From contig JAIOTF010000089.1 of assembly GCA_021107195.1 (NCBI GenBank), forward strand, positions 1 through 8,211: 8,211 bases of DNA, in the 5' to 3' direction. The notes below the pieces were generated by a model that was given only the letters and a program-made list of their open reading frames with translations, had not been told where the DNA came from and did not search any database. A program made the position numbers and the translations under genes. Within the stretch, counting starts at the first letter, position 1, and every line of letters starts with the position of its first letter. The stretch is from Anaerolineaceae bacterium (lineage in GTDB: Bacteria > Chloroflexota > Anaerolineae > Anaerolineales > Anaerolineaceae). Positions 1 to 6,352 of this stretch are shown here, piece by piece.

Positions 1-216
1 AGCTTTTGCTTTTCCAAAACGACGCAGCGACTCCAAAAAGCCATAATGCACTGCAAGCTTGCCCATAGTGGTCGATTCCCCTCCGGGGATGATTAACCCG
101 GACAAGCCTTCGAGCTGCTCTGGCAGGCGCACCTGTACAACTTCAACACCCAGCCGCTCCAGCATTTGCTGATGCTCGAGAAACGAGCCCTGCAATGCCA
201 GAACACCGATCTTCAT
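1..216 (-). CDS. pdxT: PdxT, glutaminase subunit of PLP synthase (partial, C-terminus off window)
   Basis: This is the first 72 codons of the class I glutamine amidotransferase that hydrolyses glutamine and channels ammonia to PdxS for pyridoxal 5'-phosphate synthesis in the cytoplasm. The N-terminus reads MKIGVLALQGSFLEH, typical of PdxT (the LALQG strand and turn). Residues 42-51 carry the IIPGGESTTM motif, where GGEST forms part of the glutamine-binding/oxyanion region. The catalytic Cys (near residue 79 in the family) and the His/Glu of the triad lie beyond the window edge, so I cannot confirm that the enzyme is intact. The ATG lies 7 nt after the pdxS stop codon, with a purine-rich AAGAAAAG stretch just upstream as a likely ribosome site, so the two genes are almost certainly cotranscribed and made together. 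Identification is very secure from motif plus context. Confidence 0.96.
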   Translation of the reverse strand, partial: MKIGVLALQGSFLEHQQMLERLGVEVVQVRLPEQLEGLSGLIIPGGESTTMGKLAVHYGFLESLRRFGKAKA

Positions 217-223
217 TCTTTTC

Positions 224-1111
224 TTACCAGCCTCGTCCAGCGATCAACTCTTCATCTGGAATGGCAGAAATCTGACGGCCAACCATCGGTTCGCCTAAAT
301 TACGACTGATCTCAGCAAGGAGCTTGGGATCATTATAGTGAGTAACCGCTTTGACAATGGCCGCACCGCGCTTGACGGGGTCGCCGGACTTGAAGATGCC
401 GGAACCCACAAAAACGCCGTCAACACCCAACTGCATCATCAATGCAGCATCTGCCGGAGTGGCAATACCGCCCGCAGCAAAATTAACTACTGGCAAATGC
501 CCCAATTCCCGAGTTTCCATCACCAGTTCATAAGGTGCGCCAAGTTCTTTCGCAAAAGTCATCACTTCTTCAACCGGCAAATTCTGCAAACGGCGGATCT
601 GACCGAAGACAGTGCGTGCATGGCGCACAGCCTCGACCACATCACCAGTACCAGCCTCACCCTTGGTGCGGATCATGGCAGCCCCTTCACCGATGCGGCG
701 CAAAGCCTCACCCAGATTGCGGGCGCCGCACACAAAAGGCACATTGAAGTCATGTTTGTAGATATGATGCTCTTCATCGGCCGGGGTCAATACCTCAGAT
801 TCATCAATATAATCTGCGCCGATCGCTTCCAGTATCTGTGCTTCAACAAAATGTCCGATTCGTGCTTTGGCCATCACAGGGATACTGACCGCTTCCATGA
901 TCTCGAGGATCATCTCCGGGTCGCTCATCCGGGCAACACCACCGTCAGCGCGGATGTCTGCAGGTACGCGCTCCAGGGCCATCACAGCAACTGCTCCCGC
1001 TTCTTCAGCAATACGGGCATGTTCGGGGGTCACCACATCCATGATCACGCCCCCTTTTAACATTTGCGCCAATCCCTTTTTTACGGTAAACGTAGCCTTT
1101 TTCTTTTCCAT
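224..1111 (-). CDS. pdxS: PdxS, pyridoxal 5'-phosphate synthase subunit (lyase/synthase)
   Basis: This 295-residue protein has the normal length for PdxS (PDX1/SNZ family). It is a cytoplasmic (beta/alpha)8-barrel enzyme that makes PLP from ribose 5-phosphate, glyceraldehyde 3-phosphate and ammonia supplied by PdxT. Key residues are visible: Asp25 in GGVIMDVV, the Schiff-base lysine Lys82 in VMAKARIGH, the second lysine Lys150 in IRTKGEAGTG, and the phosphate-binding loops FAAGGIATPAD (211-221) and VGSGIFKS (235-242). The C-terminal tail (MVGRQ, then acidic residues) is also typical. The ATG at 1111 is preceded by AAGGAAGAG at a usable spacing. It is first in a two-gene unit with pdxT, which starts 7 nt after the TAA stop. 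An extended -10 promoter lies about 45-50 bases upstream. All catalytic residues I can check are present, so the gene looks functional. Confidence 0.99.
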   Translation of the reverse strand: MEKKKATFTVKKGLAQMLKGGVIMDVVTPEHARIAEEAGAVAVMALERVPADIRADGGVARMSDPEMILEIMEAVSIPVMAKARIGHFVEAQILEAIGADYIDESEVLTPADEEHHIYKHDFNVPFVCGARNLGEALRRIGEGAAMIRTKGEAGTGDVVEAVRHARTVFGQIRRLQNLPVEEVMTFAKELGAPYELVMETRELGHLPVVNFAAGGIATPADAALMMQLGVDGVFVGSGIFKSGDPVKRGAAIVKAVTHYNDPKLLAEISRNLGEPMVGRQISAIPDEELIAGRGW

Positions 1112-1155
1112 CAGTTGTTTCTCTTCCTTTTAAATCATTAAATTTTGTCGTTGAG

Positions 1156-1164
1156 ATTCTACCA
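1156..1164 (-). promoter_or_regulatory. Extended -10 promoter for pdxST
   Basis: On the minus strand the sequence reads TGGTAGAAT, an extended -10 element (TGn followed by TAGAAT, one mismatch to TATAAT). It sits 44 bases upstream of the pdxS ATG. No good -35 hexamer is seen 16-18 bases further up, which is tolerated by extended -10 promoters. It lies between the LysM-gene terminator and pdxS, where a promoter is expected. The assignment rests on motif and position only. Confidence 0.55.
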
Positions 1165-1267
1165 CACCGAAGGGAAATCGGATTAATAAGGATGATTCCC
1201 CTTCACTATCAAATATACCCCTTCACGGTCTTTTTTGAAATGGCAAAAGACCTGAAATCCTACTATC

Positions 1268-1306
1268 CAAAGAAAACTCCCCGCAAAAATTTGGTTGTGC
1301 GGGGAG
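1268..1306 (-). terminator. Intrinsic terminator downstream of the LysM protein gene
   Basis: A perfect 9-bp GC-rich stem is formed by CTCCCCGCA (1277-1285) and TGCGGGGAG (1298-1306) around a 12-base loop. On the minus strand the stem is followed at once by TTTTCTTT, as in a Rho-independent terminator. It lies about 23 bases past the LysM gene's TAG stop and ahead of the pdxST promoter, so it separates the two transcription units. On the plus strand the stem is not followed by a T run, so termination should act in the minus direction only. Confidence 0.85.
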
Positions 1307-1329
1307 GAAATTGTATGACCTGGAAAAGT

Positions 1330-2121
1330 CTAGTCCAAAGGTTGTTTCTTCCGTTGGGATAATCCAAAATAGATGCCCAGACCGATCCCGCCCAGGATCA
1401 AAACCCCGCCCACAATCGCCATCAATGGCGATTTGCCACCCTGGTTGACAGGTATCGGCACGGTGGCCGAGCTGATCTGTGCACCAAAATCGAGGATCGA
1501 GTACTCGCCGGCTTTCAGTACCAACGGATAGTTCATCGATGTGGTCGGGTTGTACCCTTCTGGTGGAGCAACACTGACATTGTACTCTCCCTCGGGGACG
1601 TCGCTGAAGCAGGTGGGTTCTCCGCTGTTGTCGGTCACGCCGGGCAAGGAAACTTCGCCAGTGCGGTCGCTGATACTGATCGCACCGCCAGCAATGGGAC
1701 CTTCCCCCGGTTCTGCCAGGGCATTGCCATTGACATCCGCAAAAAGGAACACACAGATCTCGCCCGTGCCATTGAACGGTGTCGGGGTGGGCTGGGCCGG
1801 GCCGGGGGTGGCCGTTGGCTCCAAGGCAGCCGTGGGTTCTTCAACCACCGCCAGCACCAGTTCCTGGCCTTCACTCAACAAACATTCTTCGTCCAGGTTG
1901 TTGAGCATGCGCAGCTCTTCCACCTCAATGCCCGTCAAGAGTGAAATGCGCAGGCAGGAGTCCCCGGCCTGCACAACATAGATGACACGGCTATCCGGGC
2001 CAGGTGTGGGGGTTTGATAAAAAGCCTGGGCAAACGGTTCGGCACTGACTGGCATGACTGCCAATGCCAGCGCCAGGCTTAACAAGATCAACGAGAAAGG
2101 AAACACAAGTTTTTTATTCAT
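1330..2121 (-). CDS. Secreted, membrane-anchored LysM protein with SdrD-B-like domain
   Basis: This 263-residue protein (from the start chosen here) appears to be exported and held in the membrane by its C-terminus. In order: a signal peptide (NKK, then a long Leu/Ala core, likely cleaved near PVSA at residue 27); one LysM peptidoglycan/glycan-binding domain at about 46-90 (YVVQAGDSCLRIS...NNL, with Cys56 and Cys80 possibly paired); a Thr/Pro-rich linker (95-116); an SdrD-B/Cna-B-like beta-sandwich at about 119-213 (FADVNGNALAEPGE...GPIAGG); a transmembrane helix at about 232-253; and an RKK tail. There is no LPXTG motif. An upstream in-frame ATG at 2163 would add 14 residues, but they do not look like a signal peptide and that ATG lies only a few bases past the likely transcription start, so the inner ATG is preferred even though its ribosome site is weak. 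No enzymatic domain is visible, so its exact role is unknown; wall or matrix attachment is inference. Confidence 0.85.
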   Translation of the reverse strand: MNKKLVFPFSLILLSLALALAVMPVSAEPFAQAFYQTPTPGPDSRVIYVVQAGDSCLRISLLTGIEVEELRMLNNLDEECLLSEGQELVLAVVEEPTAALEPTATPGPAQPTPTPFNGTGEICVFLFADVNGNALAEPGEGPIAGGAISISDRTGEVSLPGVTDNSGEPTCFSDVPEGEYNVSVAPPEGYNPTTSMNYPLVLKAGEYSILDFGAQISSATVPIPVNQGGKSPLMAIVGGVLILGGIGLGIYFGLSQRKKQPLD

Positions 2122-2171
2122 ATCAGATTCATTCAGTCCATATCGGCAAAAGTGCCGTTCCATTGCATAAA

Positions 2172-2180
2172 ATTATAACA
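2172..2180 (-). promoter_or_regulatory. Extended -10 promoter for the LysM protein gene
   Basis: The minus strand reads TGTTATAAT, a perfect TATAAT with the TGn extension. The -35 region is poor (TTTCTC at 16-bp spacing). The predicted transcription start near 2165 is almost on top of the outer in-frame ATG (2163) and leaves about 44 bases of leader before the inner ATG (2121), which favours the inner start. The call is based on motif match and position. Confidence 0.65.
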
Positions 2181-2249
2181 TTTTTATGTGTGAGAGAAAA
2201 AAAGACAGCAAGTCTCACAACTCCCTGTCAAACCATCACCGTGCAGGCG

Positions 2250-2271
2250 CACACTGTGCAGACGCAGTGTG
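2250..2271. repeat. Inverted repeat, 7-bp arms
   Basis: CACACTG at 2250-2256 pairs perfectly with CAGTGTG at 2265-2271 around an 8-base spacer. Overlapping its left arm is a second dyad, GCACA-C-TGTGC (2249-2259). Neither strand has a following T run, so it is not an intrinsic terminator. It lies about 70-95 bases upstream of the LysM gene's -10 element. That position would suit an operator or an RNA hairpin, but no function can be assigned. Confidence 0.5.
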
Positions 2272-2431
2272 GGGTGGTATTCAACCTCCAGCCAGCTTCA
2301 TTTCACCACACTCCATCTTCGCTGCGCGCACGCTGTACAATGTTCCCCTCTTTCTGGCGAAAACCAGGGAAGGAATGGCTTGAACAATTCAATGCGGCAA
2401 ACTGTGTACTATGGCATACTGCGCTCTTGCT

Positions 2432-2474
2432 CAGCGTGCACCTGCACAGCGTGCACCTGCACAGCGTGCACCTG
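2432..2474. repeat. 15-bp tandem repeat, three copies
   Basis: The 13-base core CAGCGTGCACCTG occurs exactly three times, at 2432-2444, 2447-2459 and 2462-2474, with a period of 15 and CA as the two-base spacer. Each junction forms a small hairpin, TGCAC-AGC-GTGCA (2443-2455 and 2458-2470), and each core contains the palindrome GTGCAC. The array lies about 30 bases past the stop codon of the metallophosphatase gene and is non-coding. It could be a simple slippage-type minisatellite, a protein-binding array or 3'-UTR structure. Confidence 0.85.
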
Positions 2475-2505
2475 AATATACTGAGTTTTGGGAAGAAATA
2501 ATTCC

Positions 2506-3954
2506 CTAATCCATCTGTATCCAACGTCCGGTGATGGGCGTCGGCAGCGGAGAACGGCGGCGCAAGTCATCTTCGAGAGTCTCACGAACGATAGTGGGCA
2601 CCTCTGTTTGTATAGTCTGGGCTGGATCCAATTGCAGATAGCCAGACTCCGATTGTGTTTCAGCGTCTGTATGCGCCAGGCGGTATTGGCGTCCAGCTTG
2701 CAGCGGCTGGCCGTTGACCAAAATCCTCTGTACCCGTTTGCCGGTTGGGGCTTCTGGGTCAAACCAAACCTGCATGCCGCTGATCTGTGGAATGCCCACG
2801 GGCGTACCGCGAAAACTGGGATAAACAGCCTGGCTGCGCTCAGGATCAAGGCCGCGCTCCAACGCCGCCAGGATTTGCGCCCCACTCACCAGCGAAAGTT
2901 GGGGATTGGCGGTGGTGAAACAAGCGGCGTCCAGATCGCCGAGGGTGACCACACCGGCCGCCAGACCAGTGTGCAATAATCCCCCGCACACCATCGCCGC
3001 CTCGGCATCCATACGCTCTCGCAGCACATCAGCCGTCCAATTGCCCATACCACATTCGGCAAAATGATCCGCCGCCAGGGCCGTCCGGAGTTCCCCCAGC
3101 GGCCGGGAATTGAGCGTCTGCACTTCTGCTTCGGCAGCAGCAACCGCAGCCTGCACAGCCGGATCAGAAACAATATCCCGCGGGACTTTCAGCAGTTCAG
3201 CAGAGCGCTCCAGCACCCGGCCGGTATCGGCATCCAGAGTCAGGTCAACCCGCCCGAGGTGTTCGGCATACTGGCCGGTCTGGGCGACGATAACCCCGTT
3301 GAGCACTTCGCCCTGCAGCAAGGTGGTATGGCTGTGCCCGCCCACGATCACATCCAGCTCGGGCAAGGCCCCCGCCAGTTCACGATCTCTTTTAATTCCC
3401 ATGTGGGAAAGCACAGCGACCACATCAGCCCCTTCCCGACGCAGGGCGGCAGCCTTTTCCCGCACAAGCGGGATGGTTTCGAGCAAATGGCAATCAAACA
3501 AGGCATAAATATTGGCAAAATCGGCGACAGTCAAACCGATAACACCCAGTTTGCGGCCGCCAGCCAGGGGCAGCAGCAGGTGGCTTTGCAGACCCGGAAG
3601 CAGTTGTCGATCAGCACCCAGGATATTCGCAGCCAAAACGGGAAAAGCGGCCCTTTCAGCATAAGCGGACATCGCCTTTGGGCCATAGGCCAAACTGAGG
3701 GCATTGCCCATTACCTGCAAATCATAGTGCATGGCATTCATCAGCGGAACAAAAGCCGCCCCTTTGGTCACACCACAGAACCCCAGCCGCCGGTCGGCGG
3801 CATCTCCAGCATCCCAAAAAAAGACCTGGCGGCCCTGTGCTTGCAATTCTGCTTTCAGACGTTTGGCAAAACTGCTCAAGCGGTTCATGGCCTCCAGACG
3901 TCCATGCATATCATTGGTGTGCAAAATGGTGATCTGCAGCAAATTTTGGTTCAT
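2506..3954 (-). CDS. UshA/5'-nucleotidase-like metallophosphoesterase with altered active site
   Basis: This 482-residue protein has the two-domain layout of UshA-type 5'-nucleotidases: an N-terminal calcineurin-like metallophosphatase domain (about 5-235) and a C-terminal 5'-nucleotidase domain (about 285-475). Metal-site motifs present are HTNDMHG (Asp15, His17), DAGD (Asp51), GN (Asn84), LSHMG (His184) and GGHSH (His207, His209). The His that normally follows GN is Ala85, and the downstream E/DFD motif is absent. In the C-terminal domain the usual GGIR reads GGLL (324-327) and GDGF is replaced by ESGYL, so nucleotide-binding residues are not conserved. There is no signal peptide; the protein starts MNQNLLQITIL, so it is probably cytoplasmic, unlike most relatives. 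The ATG is preceded by GGAG four bases upstream. It follows recN but is separated from it by a terminator. Fold assignment is secure; substrate and activity are not, and I would not call it a true 5'-nucleotidase. Confidence 0.88.
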   Translation of the reverse strand: MNQNLLQITILHTNDMHGRLEAMNRLSSFAKRLKAELQAQGRQVFFWDAGDAADRRLGFCGVTKGAAFVPLMNAMHYDLQVMGNALSLAYGPKAMSAYAERAAFPVLAANILGADRQLLPGLQSHLLLPLAGGRKLGVIGLTVADFANIYALFDCHLLETIPLVREKAAALRREGADVVAVLSHMGIKRDRELAGALPELDVIVGGHSHTTLLQGEVLNGVIVAQTGQYAEHLGRVDLTLDADTGRVLERSAELLKVPRDIVSDPAVQAAVAAAEAEVQTLNSRPLGELRTALAADHFAECGMGNWTADVLRERMDAEAAMVCGGLLHTGLAAGVVTLGDLDAACFTTANPQLSLVSGAQILAALERGLDPERSQAVYPSFRGTPVGIPQISGMQVWFDPEAPTGKRVQRILVNGQPLQAGRQYRLAHTDAETQSESGYLQLDPAQTIQTEVPTIVRETLEDDLRRRSPLPTPITGRWIQMD

Positions 3955-3996
3955 GCGGCTCCATTCCCGGCAGCAACAGAAAGCGATAGCTGCCTA

Positions 3997-4030
3997 TTAA
4001 AAAACAGCAGACGTTTGCAGACTGCTGTTT
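3997..4030 (-). terminator. Intrinsic terminator downstream of recN
   Basis: A perfect 9-bp stem is formed by AAACAGCAG (4002-4010) and CTGCTGTTT (4022-4030) around an 11-base loop. On the minus strand it runs into six T residues and then AATAGG. It starts about 30 bases after the recN stop codon and ends about 43 bases before the metallophosphatase ATG. It therefore probably ends the DUF3467-translin-nadK-recN unit, and the next gene depends on read-through or on a promoter I could not identify with confidence. Confidence 0.85.
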
Positions 4031-4062
4031 GAAGATATTTATGAATTATGCTGCCACAAAGT

Positions 4063-5802
4063 TCAAACGGCAGACAAAGCCTTTCGCCGCTGGCGGGCTT
4101 GCTCAAGCACTTCCTGGGCGGCAACGCGATTAACATCACTGACCTGCCCCAGCATCAGCGCCAGTTCATTCAAGCGGTCGTCGCCCTGCAGGGCAGAAAT
4201 GCGGGTCGTGGTGCGGCCTGTAGCCACTTCCTTATGCACACAAAAATGCCGGTCCCCGTAAGCGGCTAACTGTGGCAGATGAGTGATGCAGAACACCTGA
4301 TGCTGGCGGGCCAACTGCCAGAGCTTCTCTCCGACCACGGCGCCCACCCGGCCGCCAATACCTTGATCAATCTCGTCAAAGATGAGGGTGGAAACCTGGT
4401 CGGCCTGGGCCAGTACATTCTTCAAAGCCAGCATGAGGCGCGAAGTCTCACCGCCAGAAGCGATCTTGACCAGCGGCTTGAAGCCTTCACCCGGGTTGGG
4501 GGCGATCAGGAATTCAACCCGGTCGATGCCGTTGGCATCGAAAGCCACCCGGCGGCCGTCTTCCAGCGGCAGACCATTCGTATCATCAGGATGTTGCAAC
4601 GCCATCTGGAAGCGGGCACCGTTCATACTGAGGTCGGCCAATTGGCCTTCCACCCCGCTTGACATGGTTTCAGCGGCCTGGCTGCGGCTAATAGAAAGCC
4701 GGAGGGCTTTTTGCGCCAGTTCGGGCAATAAGCGAGCTTCCTCTTCTTCCAATTGCTGAATGCGTTCACCGGCATGGGTGATCATTTCAAGTTCTTCTTC
4801 AGACCGTACAGCAAATGCCAGCACCGCCTCAATCGTACCGCCATATTTGCGCTTGAGACGGTTGATCAAGTCCATGCGTTCTTCAACCTCGGTCAGGCGG
4901 CGCGGGTTAAACTCGATCCCTTCCAGATAATCACGCAAGTCTCTCGCCAGTTCACCTGTATTCACGGCCAATTCTTCCGCACGCAGCGTCAACTGCGCCT
5001 GGCTTTTGTCAATCTTCGCCATAGATTGCAAAGCTTCCACCACCTGACCCAAAGCATCAGTCACATCTGGCGCCTCTTCTCCGCCTTCGTCCAACAGCAG
5101 CAAACTGCGCTGGGCCATACTGGATAAATTTTCGGCATTGGCCAGGCGCGAACGCTCCTGGCGCAAATCGTCTTCGTCTACATCATCCAGATTAGCCGAG
5201 CGGATCTCCCGTATCTGGTAATTGAGCAAGTCGGAACGGCGTTCAGCATCCTGTTCACTCTGGCGCAAGCGGTTCAACTCGCGGCGCATCTCTGTCAGGT
5301 GCTTATAGGTCTTCCGGTAATCGGCGAGCAATTCATGACTGGCAGCATAGCGATCAAGCAATCCCAGATGACTGCGTACATTCAATAATGAAAGATGCTC
5401 CGATTGTCCATGAATATCCACCAGATAACTGCCCAGTTGACGCAGTAAGCCGACATTGACACTGCGGCCATTGATGCGGGCGGTATTGCGGCCCGCTTTG
5501 CGCAGCTCGCGGCCAAAGGTGATGTAATCCGGGTCATCCAGCAACTCTTCACGCTGCAGGATTTCCTGCATCTCTATGCAGCTGCGCTGCGGAATGCGAA
5601 AAACTGCTTCCAGAATGGTGCGGTCAGCCCCGCTGCGGATAAAGGCAGCGTCCGCTTTAACACCCAACAAGACTTCAATTGCATCCAGAATGATGGATTT
5701 ACCCGCTCCGGTCTCACCGGTAAACGTGGTCAAGCCATCCGCAAAATGCAATTCCAGATGATCGATGATCGCAAAATTCTCAATTCGCAGTTCAGTAAGC
5801 AT
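4063..5802 (-). CDS. recN: DNA repair ATPase RecN
   Basis: RecN is a cytoplasmic SMC-like ATPase that acts on double-strand breaks, holding DNA ends or sister duplexes together during recombinational repair. The 579-residue length is close to the family norm. The N-terminus reads MLTELRIENFAIIDHLEL, followed by Walker A GETGAGKS (29-36) and the RecN-typical HGQSEHLSLL (131-140). A charged coiled-coil middle (about 155-370) is followed by the ABC signature ASGGETSR (448-455), Walker B TLIFDEID (472-479), and the switch His508 in ITHLPQLAAYGD. The frame stays open upstream for another 94 codons, but that extension overlaps the preceding gene and looks like shadow sequence. The ATG at 5802 begins the conserved domain and has AAAGGA three bases upstream. 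It sits 8 nt behind the zinc-finger membrane protein gene and is the last gene before the terminator. All ATPase motifs are intact. Confidence 0.98.
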   Translation of the reverse strand: MLTELRIENFAIIDHLELHFADGLTTFTGETGAGKSIILDAIEVLLGVKADAAFIRSGADRTILEAVFRIPQRSCIEMQEILQREELLDDPDYITFGRELRKAGRNTARINGRSVNVGLLRQLGSYLVDIHGQSEHLSLLNVRSHLGLLDRYAASHELLADYRKTYKHLTEMRRELNRLRQSEQDAERRSDLLNYQIREIRSANLDDVDEDDLRQERSRLANAENLSSMAQRSLLLLDEGGEEAPDVTDALGQVVEALQSMAKIDKSQAQLTLRAEELAVNTGELARDLRDYLEGIEFNPRRLTEVEERMDLINRLKRKYGGTIEAVLAFAVRSEEELEMITHAGERIQQLEEEEARLLPELAQKALRLSISRSQAAETMSSGVEGQLADLSMNGARFQMALQHPDDTNGLPLEDGRRVAFDANGIDRVEFLIAPNPGEGFKPLVKIASGGETSRLMLALKNVLAQADQVSTLIFDEIDQGIGGRVGAVVGEKLWQLARQHQVFCITHLPQLAAYGDRHFCVHKEVATGRTTTRISALQGDDRLNELALMLGQVSDVNRVAAQEVLEQARQRRKALSAV

Positions 5803-5810
5803 AGGTCCTT

Positions 5811-6335
5811 TTAACGATTCAATTGAATACCGCTTAAGCGGGCATAGATTGTGCTGGTGATCAGGAAAGCATAGATGCCTGGCCAGATCAAACCAAAAAT
5901 ACTCATATAAACCAGATTCATTATGATCACAGGCAGTGCCCCCACCACAGCCCCGCCAGCGGCAACCCGAAAGAGCAGCTTGGAGCGGCGCCGTCTTGAA
6001 ACCCAACGGATCGATTCGGCAGTGATAATGCCCGCCACAGGAGCGATGAAGATGGTCAAAAAGCCCACATACGATGCAATCCACGAGCCGGCAAAAGAAA
6101 GCCCAACAGCAAGAATTCCGGCGAGGATCACATCTGTCGTCTGGGCAGTATCAAAAACCTTTTGCTGGGAACGAATACACTCGTTGCAGCGATAACCGGT
6201 AGGTGTGCGCACCGCACATTGCGTACAGATCGGCCGGTCACAGCGATTGCAGCGCAGCATCGTCTCCCGATCGGGGTGGCGATAACAGTGCAAAGGGACA
6301 ATCTCTTCAGCGGGGGAAATGGTTTCCTGATCCAT
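5811..6335 (-). CDS. B-box-like zinc-finger membrane protein, unknown function
   Basis: This 174-residue protein joins a small zinc-binding domain to a membrane domain. Residues about 17-53 carry a B-box-like set of ligands: CYRHP, then CNRC, CTQC and CNEC, giving seven Cys and one His, enough for two zinc sites. Four hydrophobic segments follow, at about 67-88, 90-110, 123-143 and 145-163, with a basic RRRRSK cluster between the second and third. The zinc domain has no signal peptide ahead of it and is probably cytosolic. The ATG at 6335 is preceded in frame by a TTG at 6338; either could start translation, and AAAGGATGG lies upstream of both. The gene lies between nadK (gap about 17 nt) and recN (gap 8 nt), so it is probably cotranscribed with them. 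I recognise the architecture from Chloroflexota-type genomes but not a function; membrane-bound sensing or protein interaction is only a guess. Confidence 0.85.
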   Translation of the reverse strand: MDQETISPAEEIVPLHCYRHPDRETMLRCNRCDRPICTQCAVRTPTGYRCNECIRSQQKVFDTAQTTDVILAGILAVGLSFAGSWIASYVGFLTIFIAPVAGIITAESIRWVSRRRRSKLLFRVAAGGAVVGALPVIIMNLVYMSIFGLIWPGIYAFLITSTIYARLSGIQLNR

Positions 6336-6352
6336 CAAAATAATTCCATCCT

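Larger units (their letters stand above)
2181..2505. other. Gene-free intergenic region with repeats
   Basis: I see no credible gene in this stretch of about 325 bases. The open frames crossing it have no recognisable domain and translate the repeats into low-complexity His/Cys/Thr strings. It holds a 7-bp inverted repeat near its left end and three 15-bp tandem repeats near its right end, next to the 3' end of the metallophosphatase gene. GTGCA-type words recur in both elements. A TTGACA word is present on the minus strand (2226-2231), but it has no good -10 at the right distance. I see no clear T-tract terminator for the upstream gene here. Confidence 0.6.

Noticed and set aside
338..1060. 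A 240-codon open frame on the plus strand opposite pdxS
   Set aside because: Antisense to a strongly conserved gene, no domain, and no promoter or ribosome site seen.
2432..2474. CRISPR array
   Set aside because: The repeats are only 13-15 bases with a two-base spacer and no unique spacers or cas genes, so this is a simple tandem repeat.
2064..2501. Open frames on the plus strand through the intergenic region, including the repeats
   Set aside because: The translation has no family resemblance, turns the tandem repeat into a VHLHS string, and runs antisense into the LysM signal peptide. It is probably not a gene.
3064..4032. A 322-codon open frame on the plus strand opposite the metallophosphatase
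   Set aside because: Low-complexity Gln/His-rich translation with no recognisable domain, fully antisense to a gene with clear family motifs. It is a codon-bias shadow.
5803..6084. A 94-codon upstream extension of the recN frame
   Set aside because: It overlaps the zinc-finger gene in another frame and its Cys/His-rich sequence looks like shadow coding. Conserved RecN sequence starts exactly at the ATG at 5802, which has a ribosome site.
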